Assembly (NCBI GenBank): GCA_903884535.1
Contig: CAISEZ010000075.1
Span: forward strand, 1-47,239
Length of the DNA stretch: 47,239 nucleotides
Source: an uncultured Verrucomicrobia subdivision 3 bacterium
GTDB taxonomy: Bacteria; Verrucomicrobiota; Verrucomicrobiia; Limisphaerales; UBA11358
Direction: 5' to 3'
Position 1 is the stretch's first letter; each line of letters opens with the position of its first letter. A program made the position numbers and the translations under genes. Shown here piece after piece: positions 26,067 to 33,764 of the stretch. Under the pieces are notes generated by a model, which saw only the letters and a list, made by a program, of their open reading frames with translations, made no database searches and was not told the DNA's origin.

Positions 26067-26762
26067 TTAGATTTTGTGTTTGGCGAGGTCCCAGGCGATT
26101 TTCGCGCCTTCAAAAATCGCGGTGGCAATCAGGCACAACCCCGACAGGTGCTGCAGGCGCAACATGGTTTTTTCGCCAAATTTTCCGTGGCCGCGCGAGA
26201 CGCCAAAACTCAGGATCAAAAACCACAATGTCGTGCCGGTGCAAACGCCGGTGACGCAGGCGACCTTCGCGGCTAGCGTGTCGTCCACCCAGTCGTGCGC
26301 CATCAGCATGGCGGACAGCACCACCCAGGCGACGAGCACGCCAAGGTTGCCCAGCACCCGGACAAAGCCGATCATGAAGGCGGAGTGCGGATGTAATTTT
26401 TGCTCGAGGCGCGCCTCTAGCTTTTCCGAAGCGTTGTCCAGTTTGGTCGGCACCTTGACGGTTTGGGCGAGCAGAAATTTGAAGCCGAGGAACAGCAGAA
26501 ACACAAAGCTGAAAACCTGCATCAGGGCTTTCACAAACCGGATGTGGTTGATGAACGTGGAAAAACCGGTGAACGAAATCGCGCAGTAAATCGTGTCCAT
26601 CACCGCCGCGCCGAGGCCGATGAGGATGGCCCAGCGAAAGCCGCGTTGCGCGCCTTCGTTGAGGATGGTGAGGTTGATCGGCCCGACGGGAATCGAGGCG
26701 AACAGCAGCGCGCAAAGGAACCCCGCGAGCGCGGCCAGAATAACTGGGTGGGTCTCGGCCAT
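26067..26762 (-). CDS. LysE-family membrane transporter
   Basis: 231 aa from the ATG at 26762, one base after the pssA stop; the frame is open further upstream inside pssA but that is overlap. The N-terminus ILAALAGFLCALLFASIPVG and PINLTILNEGAQRGFRWAIL are the LysE/RhtB hallmark; about six TM segments follow, with a charged cytoplasmic loop (KLDNASEKLEARLEQK). LysE proteins export amino acids or other small metabolites. The substrate is unknown; the phospholipid genes before it do not identify it. Confidence 0.8.
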   Translation of the reverse strand: MAETHPVILAALAGFLCALLFASIPVGPINLTILNEGAQRGFRWAILIGLGAAVMDTIYCAISFTGFSTFINHIRFVKALMQVFSFVFLLFLGFKFLLAQTVKVPTKLDNASEKLEARLEQKLHPHSAFMIGFVRVLGNLGVLVAWVVLSAMLMAHDWVDDTLAAKVACVTGVCTGTTLWFLILSFGVSRGHGKFGEKTMLRLQHLSGLCLIATAIFEGAKIAWDLAKHKI

Positions 26763-26763
26763 G

Positions 26764-27636
26764 TCAGTTCGCCGCCCCCGGTTCGTCGTCGTCCTCTTCT
26801 TCGATTTCCTTCCGCCAGGCACGCGAAATGTGCGGGCGCACAAAACCATAGAGCAAGTAGGCAGTGAAGAATACCGGCAGGACGTAATACAAAATCTTTT
26901 CTTTCAGAATCAACAGGCAGCCGACGAACAGGGCCGCGATAACCAACTTCAAAAATGTCGTGGTCGAGCGCAGCCCAAGTGACTTGAAACTCGGATAGCG
27001 CACTTCGCTCACCATCATCGCGGACAGGAATACCAGCACCACCGGCAGCAGATAGCCCCAATGGCCGAGGTCTTTTTCTTTTGCCTGGAGGTTGATGATG
27101 AACAGAGTCAGCGAGGCCACCAGGCCGGCGGCGGAGGGAATGGGGAAACCGAGAAAATCCTTGCCCGCGCCGGGCAGGTTCATGGCCGAGAGACAATTGA
27201 ACCGCGCCAATCGGAACGCGCCGCAGATCAGATAAATCGAGGCGATGAACCAGCCAAGTTCGGTATATTCTTCGGGCAGCGCATTGTGCAGCACCACGCG
27301 ATGCACCAAAAACGCCGGCGCGATGCCGAAGGAAACCAAGTCGGCCAGCGAATCGAACTCGCGGCCGAAGGGGCTCTCGTGTCCGCCCATGCGCGCGACG
27401 CGACCATCAAATAAATCGAAGATGCACGCGAGCAAAATGGCCGCGAGTGCAAACTGGATCGGATACCAGTTGACGTGGCCGTGTTCGTCGGGCACGAGGT
27501 TGGCCTCGACGATTTTGGTCAGCGCCACGAAACCGCAGAACAAATTCCCCGCCGTCAGCAGGTTTGGCAGAAAATAAATTTTCAACTTCTCACCCTCGAC
27601 TGGGGCGGATGGTTTGATTTCAGGATTCGCGGCCAT
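26764..27636 (-). CDS. pssA: CDP-diacylglycerol-serine O-phosphatidyltransferase
   Basis: 290 aa with about seven membrane segments. The CDP-alcohol phosphotransferase motif D-G-x2-A-R-x(n)-G-x3-D-x3-D is complete: DGRVARMGG followed by FGREFDSLADLVSFG (first Asp at residue 77). The N-terminal LPNLLTAGNLFCGFVAL is typical of the PssA/archaetidylserine type. It makes phosphatidylserine, the substrate of the decarboxylase encoded 5 bp upstream. The acidic C-terminus (KEIEEEDDDE) is cytoplasmic. Confidence 0.93.
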   Translation of the reverse strand: MAANPEIKPSAPVEGEKLKIYFLPNLLTAGNLFCGFVALTKIVEANLVPDEHGHVNWYPIQFALAAILLACIFDLFDGRVARMGGHESPFGREFDSLADLVSFGIAPAFLVHRVVLHNALPEEYTELGWFIASIYLICGAFRLARFNCLSAMNLPGAGKDFLGFPIPSAAGLVASLTLFIINLQAKEKDLGHWGYLLPVVLVFLSAMMVSEVRYPSFKSLGLRSTTTFLKLVIAALFVGCLLILKEKILYYVLPVFFTAYLLYGFVRPHISRAWRKEIEEEDDDEPGAAN

Positions 27637-27641
27637 GCGGT

Positions 27642-28328
27642 TTATTCAAAAGCGGCGAGGATGGATTGCCCGCCGACCACGCGGTCGCCGAGTTTTACTT
27701 TGATCTTCGCATTTTTTGGCAGATAGACGTTCACGCGGGAACCGAATTGGATAAGGCTGATGCGTTCGCCGCGCTGAATGACGTCATTGGTATCAATCCA
27801 CGGCACGATGCGTCGCGCGATCAAACCGGCGATCAAGCGCATGCCGATTTTTTCACCGCGCGGATCGGTGGCTTCGATGCCGATGAGCACGTTTTCATTG
27901 AAGTCGGCACAGTCGGCGCGCATCGCATTGAGATACTGGCCGGGTTTGTGTTTGAAATACGCGACCCGGCCGGTGACCGGCGCGTTCTGCACGTGCACAT
28001 CGAACACCGAAAGAAAAATCGAGATGCGCTGGCACTCGCCGCCCATGAAGTTCGGCTCAGTGGTGGTGTCAATCGTGTCCACCTTGCCGTGGCCGGGGGC
28101 GATGACGAGGTTCGCGCCGGCGGGCATGGCGGGATCCGGATCGCGGAAAAAATAAAAGGTGAAGATGACGAACAGCACCCACAGCACCAGCAGCGTGCTC
28201 GCCAGCGCGAGCACAATCGAGCCGATGAACTTGGCGACGAACGCGACGACGATCAGCACCAGCACGGCGACGCCCGACCACAAAATGAGGCTGAGCGCGG
28301 ACGCCGAGGCTTTTCCAGAGTTTTTCAC
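27642..28328 (-). CDS. psd: Phosphatidylserine decarboxylase proenzyme, short type
   Basis: 228 aa from the GTG at 28328. The frame is open to 28415, but the extra N-terminus lacks family similarity; the start is uncertain. Two TM segments (LILWSGVAVLVLIVVAFVAK and LALASTLLVLWVLFVIFTFY) are followed by YFFRDPDPAMP. The catalytic domain has SVFDVHVQNAPVTGRV and the self-cleavage site IQFGSRVNVYL (S197 becomes the pyruvoyl group). This is the short Psd form common outside enterobacteria. With pssA it provides phosphatidylethanolamine. Confidence 0.9.
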   Translation of the reverse strand: MKNSGKASASALSLILWSGVAVLVLIVVAFVAKFIGSIVLALASTLLVLWVLFVIFTFYFFRDPDPAMPAGANLVIAPGHGKVDTIDTTTEPNFMGGECQRISIFLSVFDVHVQNAPVTGRVAYFKHKPGQYLNAMRADCADFNENVLIGIEATDPRGEKIGMRLIAGLIARRIVPWIDTNDVIQRGERISLIQFGSRVNVYLPKNAKIKVKLGDRVVGGQSILAAFE

Positions 28329-28434
28329 CCGGACAAAATAAATTTTTTCGGCCGCACTTGCAATTCGGCATTTTGGGTGCAACTTGGAACCCGTCGCACT
28401 TGGCGACGCAACCAAAAATCAAAAAACAATTATT

Positions 28435-28878
28435 ATGTCATTACACACACCTGATCTCACGCAGTTCCCGCCGCGCAGTCCGCGCGTGCGGCTCGGCGGT
28501 TTTGCCATTCTTCCGCGCATGTTGGACAAAGGCCGCGCCACGCTGACCGGCAAGAACGGTGAGTATCATTATGCCTGTCCGCTCGACATGGGCTTCCTCG
28601 ACTTCGTGGGCATTGATCCCGAGGCCTTGAAAAAGGAAATTGCCAAGAGCGACACGGAAGTGCTGGCCTGGATCACGGCGAATGCGAAACACAAGCGGAC
28701 GATGCCCGAAATCATCGCCTGGACGAACTGGCAGGAACACCGCGCGCCCGACAACACCGACGGCCGCGAATACCTGAATGGCATTCACAAGGCCGGCGCC
28801 CCCAACCGCGAGGACATCGCGACGTGGTTCGACGTGCTGGACATGGACGACTTCGTGAGCTACGGCGGCAAGGCGTAA
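28435..28878 (+). CDS. DUF5069 domain protein
   Basis: 147 aa from the ATG at 28435 (MSLHTPDLTQFPPRSPRVRL). GGFAILPRMLDKGRATLTGK, YACPLDMGFLDFVGID and PDNTDGREYLNGIH mark a DUF5069 domain, a short family frequent in Verrucomicrobia. It has no signal peptide or TM segment and is presumably cytoplasmic. The function is unknown. The gene diverges from psd and is followed by a dispersed double hairpin and a strong terminator. Confidence 0.85.
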   Translation: MSLHTPDLTQFPPRSPRVRLGGFAILPRMLDKGRATLTGKNGEYHYACPLDMGFLDFVGIDPEALKKEIAKSDTEVLAWITANAKHKRTMPEIIAWTNWQEHRAPDNTDGREYLNGIHKAGAPNREDIATWFDVLDMDDFVSYGGKA

Positions 28879-28885
28879 TTTGTCC

Positions 28886-28947
28886 GGTAGGGCTGTGTTG
28901 CTGCACAGCCCAAATCATTCGGGGCGGCGCAGCAGCGCCGCCCTACC
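28886..28947. repeat. Dispersed-type double-hairpin repeat
   Basis: Outer arms ggtagggc and gccctacc enclose two inner hairpins (ggctgtg/cacagcc and gggcggcg/cgccgccc). The nested palindrome, ending gccgccctacc, resembles intergenic repeats I recall from this phylum. It lies immediately after the DUF5069 stop. Confidence 0.7.
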
Positions 28948-28952
28948 AAATT

Positions 28953-28988
28953 AAAAAAGGCGCGAAGATTTTTCTTTGCGCCTTTTTT
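28953..28988 (+). terminator. Rho-independent terminator
   Basis: Arms aaaaaaggcgcgaaga and tctttgcgcctttttt pair along their length with one G-U and a short T loop, ending in a T-run. It terminates the DUF5069 gene and, by symmetry, could work both ways. The core stem ggcgcgaaga recurs at 31832-31861. Confidence 0.85.
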
Positions 28989-29044
28989 GTTTTCAGGAAT
29001 TTCGCGAGAAACCATTGTTTTCAATACAAAGGACTCGTTTTTTA

Positions 29045-29070
29045 GCTGCTATTAATGGCTGCTATTAATG
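29045..29070 (+). repeat. Perfect tandem 13-bp repeat
   Basis: gctgctattaatg occurs twice head to tail, about 50 bp upstream of the probable start of the beta-helix protein. The second unit supplies an in-frame ATG (29068), an alternative start. It may lie in the promoter or leader. Confidence 0.6.
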
Positions 29071-29121
29071 CGGTTGACAAATCCCCCCCCTGAATTAGGG
29101 TTGCGCGGAAAGGGCTGCCTT

Positions 29122-31788
29122 ATGAAAACAAACTTGTTCAGGGTCGGGATTCAATTCGCAATTTTCCTCTGTCTCTTAACCACTCGCCCGGCAGGCGCGG
29201 TCGGCTACAACCTCACGCTCGGTGCCCAGGGTTCCGGAACCGTGACGCCGGACAACGTAAATAATCCGCATCCACCCGGCGTCGTCATCACGATCACGGC
29301 GGCGGCCAATGCGGGCTGGTATTTCGCCAACTGGTCGGGCGACACCAACGGCTCGGTGAATCCGCTCGCGGTGACGATGAATTCAAATCTGTCCATCACC
29401 GGAAATTTTCTCGCCTTCCCCACTTACGCGCTCACCCTCGTCACCAACGGTCAGGGCACCATCGCGCTGAGTCCCACCGGCGGCATTTACCTCAGCAATA
29501 CCGTCGTCACCGCGACGGCCACGCCGGCGACGGGCTGGGTGTTCTCGGGTTGGTCGGGCGGCACGAACACCAGCGCCAATCCGGTGGCGCTCACGGTGCA
29601 GACGAATGTGGGGCTGACCGGCACCTTCGCGCAGTTGCCCGCGTTCGACGCACAACCGATCAGTGTGACCAACAAATCCGGCAGCACGGTGAATTATTCC
29701 GCGCATGCCGTGGGCAATGCGCCGCTGCGCTACCAATGGTTTTTCAGCGGCGGTTCGCTGACGACGGCGGCGACCAACACCACGCTCGCGCTGACCAATG
29801 TGGCTTCCGGTCAGGCGGGCAATTACTGGATCGTCGCCACCAACAGCTACGGCAGCGCGACCAGCCAGGTGGCTTCGCTCACGCTCACCAACGGTTCCAC
29901 CAACGCGGTCAATTCGCCGGACGAGGCGAGCCTGCGCGCCGCCATCAAGATCGGCGGCTGGGTCAGCCTGGGATTCAACGGCACAGTCACCATCACGAAC
30001 ACCATCAACATCACCAACAATGTGATTCTGGACGGGAGCGCGGTCGCGGCGACGATCAGCGGCGGCAACGCGGTGCGCCTGTTCACCGTCGCGTCGGGAG
30101 TGACATTCGCGCTGACCAATGTCACGCTGGCCAACGGCAGTTGCATTGTCACCAGCGGCACGCCGGGCACGGCGGCCGATGCCGGGGCGATTTATAACAA
30201 CGGCGGCACGGTAATGTTGGTTGGTTGCACGCTGACAAATAACAGCGCGCAATCGCTGATTTTTGGCGGACTGGCGCGCGGCGGAGTCATCTTCAATAAC
30301 GGCGGCAGCGTGTCATTGTTCCAATCGGCGATTTCGAATAACGCGGCGATTGGCGGCGGCCCGAATAGTCTGGTGGCTTATGTGACCGTTGGAACCAGCT
30401 TGGGCGGCGCGTTCTTCAACACCAATGGTTCGATGCTGATCAGCGGCTGCAATGTCAGCAGCAATTTGTCCAAAAGTGTTTGTGAAACGGACGGGTATTA
30501 TTATGGCACCGGTCTGGCCATGGGCGGCGGCATATTTCAAGCCTCCGGCACAATGACGATTGCCGGCAGTATTGTATCAATGAATCAGGCTTTGGGTGGG
30601 ATTGGCGTTTTTTCTTCCGCGGGGAGTGCCAGCCCTGCTTATGGCGGAGCGTGTGCCACCATCGGTAGCCTGACCATTGACCACAGTCAGTTTGTGGCGA
30701 ATACCGCGAAAGGCGGCGACCACGGCTATCATAACTCCGGTGCTTCGGGATTTGGCGGCGCGGTCTATTCGACGGCCGCGATGTTTGCCAGCGACAGTTC
30801 ATTCTTTGGCAATCAAACCTTCTCTGGCAGCTCGTCAGATCCACACGCGGTCGGATTGATCAATAGCTACGGGGGCGGGATTTATAATGCCGGCACGGCC
30901 GTGTTGAGCCGCTGTCTGGTCTGCTCTAATTATGTTCAAGGCGGAATGCTCATTCCTTATGCCTTTGGGGTCGCCACCAGCTTTGATGGCTTGGGCGGCG
31001 GCATATTCAACGTGTCGCAAATGAGTGCCACCAACTGCACCATCGCGTTGAACTCCGCCGTCGGAGGCAGCTTTCCAGCTGGCAATGGAGTATGCACCAG
31101 TGGGAATGCCTTGGGCGGCGGCGTGTTCAATAATACCAACGCGACATTCATTGGCATGAACCTCACCATCGCCAGCAACAGTTGCCTCTCGCCCACTGGT
31201 GTGAACTTGACCAACAGCCTCGCGGCCGGCTGCCAGACGGCCAACACCAGCGGCACGCTGCGCCTGCATAATTCCCTGCTCGCCTACGGCGGCATCAACG
31301 GCAACGCCTACGGCTCCATCACCGATGACGGCTATAACATTTGCTCCGATGCCACTGGTCATCTGTTAAGCGGCGCGAGCTACAACAACACCGATCCGCA
31401 GGTTGCGCCGGTCGCCAATTACGGCGGACCGACTCTGAGCATGGCCTTGCTGCCAACCAGTCCGGCGATTGATTTTGGCGACAGCGCCGGCCTGCCCAGC
31501 GCTGACCAGCGCGGATACGCCCGCCCGTTCGGTGCCGGTCCGGACATGGGCGCTTTTGAATATGGCGCGGAACCGCCTGCCATGATCGGACTGATGATCG
31601 GTGCGGGCAATGTGCAGCTTTCTTACACCAGTTGGACGCCGGGATCATATCGCCTGCAAGCCTCGACCAATCTAACCACCTGGACGGACCTAATCACCAA
31701 CGGCCCGTTTGCGAATCCGACCTACCAAAGCCAGACCATCGGCATGCAGGGATTCAGCCACCGTTATTTCCGCCTGCTCGTGCAATGA
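29122..31788 (+). CDS. Large secreted protein: InlB-type repeats, Ig-like domain, right-handed beta-helix, choice-of-anchor region
   Basis: 888 aa from the ATG at 29122, preceded by an SD-like aaaggg; an in-frame ATG at 29068 would put 18 residues before the signal peptide (MKTNLFRVGIQFAIFLCLLT, cleavage near GAVG). Order: two divergent InlB B-repeat-like units (about 29-95 and 102-170, each with WYFANWSGDTN or WVFSGWSGGTN), an Ig-like domain (175-252), a beta-helix from about 267 to 740 with recurrent GGGIFN/GGAFFN turns, then DPQVAPVANYGGPTLSMALL and DQRGYARPFGAGPDMGAFEY (choice-of-anchor Q type), and finally a RLQASTNLTTW...YFRLLVQ module (830-888). No autotransporter barrel is present. 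The inferred role is a surface or secreted carbohydrate-contacting or adhesion protein. Confidence 0.85.
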   Translation: MKTNLFRVGIQFAIFLCLLTTRPAGAVGYNLTLGAQGSGTVTPDNVNNPHPPGVVITITAAANAGWYFANWSGDTNGSVNPLAVTMNSNLSITGNFLAFPTYALTLVTNGQGTIALSPTGGIYLSNTVVTATATPATGWVFSGWSGGTNTSANPVALTVQTNVGLTGTFAQLPAFDAQPISVTNKSGSTVNYSAHAVGNAPLRYQWFFSGGSLTTAATNTTLALTNVASGQAGNYWIVATNSYGSATSQVASLTLTNGSTNAVNSPDEASLRAAIKIGGWVSLGFNGTVTITNTINITNNVILDGSAVAATISGGNAVRLFTVASGVTFALTNVTLANGSCIVTSGTPGTAADAGAIYNNGGTVMLVGCTLTNNSAQSLIFGGLARGGVIFNNGGSVSLFQSAISNNAAIGGGPNSLVAYVTVGTSLGGAFFNTNGSMLISGCNVSSNLSKSVCETDGYYYGTGLAMGGGIFQASGTMTIAGSIVSMNQALGGIGVFSSAGSASPAYGGACATIGSLTIDHSQFVANTAKGGDHGYHNSGASGFGGAVYSTAAMFASDSSFFGNQTFSGSSSDPHAVGLINSYGGGIYNAGTAVLSRCLVCSNYVQGGMLIPYAFGVATSFDGLGGGIFNVSQMSATNCTIALNSAVGGSFPAGNGVCTSGNALGGGVFNNTNATFIGMNLTIASNSCLSPTGVNLTNSLAAGCQTANTSGTLRLHNSLLAYGGINGNAYGSITDDGYNICSDATGHLLSGASYNNTDPQVAPVANYGGPTLSMALLPTSPAIDFGDSAGLPSADQRGYARPFGAGPDMGAFEYGAEPPAMIGLMIGAGNVQLSYTSWTPGSYRLQASTNLTTWTDLITNGPFANPTYQSQTIGMQGFSHRYFRLLVQ

Positions 31789-31831
31789 CGTCTGGAATTT
31801 GATTTGTCAGCCGGACTGCGAGACAAAAAAT

Positions 31832-31861
31832 AAGGCGCGAAGATTTCTCTTCGCGCCTTTT
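31832..31861. terminator. Bidirectional rho-independent terminator
   Basis: Arms aaggcgcgaaga and tcttcgcgcctt are perfect complements around a 5-base loop, with T-runs outward on both strands. It lies between the convergent beta-helix gene and greA and probably serves both. The stem is nearly the same as that at 28953-28988. Confidence 0.85.
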
Positions 31862-31876
31862 AATTTGTTTTGCGGA

Positions 31877-33715
31877 TCAAGCGGTCGCGACCGGGGCGGC
31901 TTCCATTTTCCACGCCTCGATCTTCTCGATGCGCTGGTGGCGCTTCTGGCCGTGCAGTTCGTATTCCACTTCGTCGCCGACCTTGTGGTTCAGCATCGCC
32001 ATCGCGATGGGCGTGAGGTAGCTGATGACGCCGTTGTCAGGATCGGAATCCCACGCGCCAAGAATCGTGAACGTCTCGGCCTGTTTCGAAATGAGGTCGG
32101 TGGCGTGGACAATCGTGCCGGGGCCGACAACTTCGGTGCTGGCGTTGGTGAAATCCTGGCCGCGCGCCCGGAGCAGCGCCGCTTCGAGATCTTCCTTCTG
32201 GCGCATGAGAATTTTCTGCGTCTCCTTGGCGGCCTTGTATTCGTGGTTCTCGCGCAAATCGCCGTAGCTGCGGGCGATGGCGATTTCCTTGGAGTTCGCC
32301 GGAATTTTTTTCTGCACGATGTCCTGATATTCGAGGCGGCGGCGTTCGAGGCTGGTCCACGAGACGAGCAGACCGGTTTCCTGCTTGGTCTGTTCGCCGG
32401 TGATGAGCGACTGCACGGCGGGATGCGCCTTGACGAGCCGGGCGAGGAGCGAGCGCTTGTCCATGTCGTCGAACACGGGCGAAAATTGCAGCGCGCGGGT
32501 CAAATCCTTGACGACTTCGATGTCGGCGGTGGCGGTGAGTTCCACGATCAACGCCTGGTCTTCCAAAATAAAATCGCGCAAACGGTTCGAGCGTTTTTCG
32601 TTGAACTGGTCGCGTTCCATCGCGGTGAGCATGGCGCGGAACACTTCCGGGCCGAGGATGTCCACAAAATCTTCCGTGCGCTCGCGGCTGAACCAGAGCA
32701 GAAGTTCCGTGCTGGCCGAATGCTGGTTGATGAGTTTGGCGAGCGATTCCTTGAGTTCGGCGAGCTTGCCGTTTTCGATGAGCAGGTTCGCGATTTCGCG
32801 GGCCAGCTTGGCGGAAACATAATTGATCGCGCTGCGCAGCACTTCCACCCAGCGGTCGGGATTCGTCTTCTTGAACGATTCCAACGCGCGGTGATGCTTC
32901 GCGGACGGGATCAGTTCCAGCAACGGGCCGAAACGGATGCCATCCTGCGACCACACCTGCGCGTCGGTGACTTCATCGGCGGCCGGCACGCCGGTGGCGG
33001 CGCGCAGTTCGTCGCGTGAAAAAATCGCTTCCAAAGCCACGGCCGGCTGGTTGCGCTGATGCGCGGCAATGTCGGTGTTCAGCGCGGTGATGACTTCATT
33101 CGCCGTCGCCGCCTTGTCCTTCAAATCGGAAACGCTCTTGATGATTTCGCCCACGACGAGGATGCGCGCCTTCAAACCTTTGGCTGCGCGGAATTCGGTG
33201 AGCAGACGTTCCTGCACGGACGTTTCCTGCGACTGAAAAACGACCGGCTCGGTTTTCTTGGTCGGCACGATGAAATGGCCGTCTTTTTTCATCTCGCGCT
33301 TGGCGGTTTCCCACCATTTTTTGTAATCCTCGGTGATGACATCCGGCGTCAGCACGGATTGAATTTGATCCGCCGTCGCCTTGCCGCCAAAGCTGTTCAA
33401 GACCATTTTGATCAAATCCAGATGATGCGCCGCGAGATGGCGCACGGCGTTGAGGTCGGTGGATTTGCGTGCGAGGATGTGATCCTTCGGCACCGGCTTG
33501 AGCGATTCAGCGCAGAACGACAAATCCATCGGATGTCCCGGCTTGCCCGGAAAATCAATGGTGAAGCGGGCGAACACCGTATCCACGGTCTTGATTCGTC
33601 CGAATCCCCAGCTTTTGTGCGTGCAGCAACCGGCTTCCGCCAGATGGGTCAATGGTTCAACATGTCGTCCCTCGATTTTGCCCGAGGCGGCTAGTTTTTC
33701 GAATTCAGCTTTCAT
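31877..33715 (-). CDS. greA: Long-form transcription elongation factor GreA
   Basis: 612 aa, about four times the length of ordinary GreA (about 158 aa). The C-terminal ~160 residues are a full GreA: coiled coil with the catalytic tip ARSYGDLRENHEYKAAKE (D486 and E489 correspond to D41 and E44 of E. coli), then the FKBP-like domain (FTILGAWDSDPDNGVISYLT, VGDEVEYELHGQ). The first ~450 residues are mostly helical with no domain I can name; they contain CCTHKSWGFGRIKTVD, and CCTHKSWGFGRI recalls the N-terminal part of long chlamydial GreA. It should stimulate RNA cleavage in backtracked RNA polymerase. The long N-terminus probably adds a lineage-specific contact (inference). Confidence 0.9.
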   Translation of the reverse strand: MKAEFEKLAASGKIEGRHVEPLTHLAEAGCCTHKSWGFGRIKTVDTVFARFTIDFPGKPGHPMDLSFCAESLKPVPKDHILARKSTDLNAVRHLAAHHLDLIKMVLNSFGGKATADQIQSVLTPDVITEDYKKWWETAKREMKKDGHFIVPTKKTEPVVFQSQETSVQERLLTEFRAAKGLKARILVVGEIIKSVSDLKDKAATANEVITALNTDIAAHQRNQPAVALEAIFSRDELRAATGVPAADEVTDAQVWSQDGIRFGPLLELIPSAKHHRALESFKKTNPDRWVEVLRSAINYVSAKLAREIANLLIENGKLAELKESLAKLINQHSASTELLLWFSRERTEDFVDILGPEVFRAMLTAMERDQFNEKRSNRLRDFILEDQALIVELTATADIEVVKDLTRALQFSPVFDDMDKRSLLARLVKAHPAVQSLITGEQTKQETGLLVSWTSLERRRLEYQDIVQKKIPANSKEIAIARSYGDLRENHEYKAAKETQKILMRQKEDLEAALLRARGQDFTNASTEVVGPGTIVHATDLISKQAETFTILGAWDSDPDNGVISYLTPIAMAMLNHKVGDEVEYELHGQKRHQRIEKIEAWKMEAAPVATA

Positions 33716-33764
33716 AAATTAAAAATCAGACTCGCGTTCCGGAACGCGCCAGCCATCATTAAAG

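Noticed and set aside
29122..31788. Autotransporter (Pmp-like) with outer-membrane barrel
   Set aside because: The GGGIFN-type turns recall chlamydial Pmp proteins, but the C-terminus is a short FRL-type module with no barrel strands.
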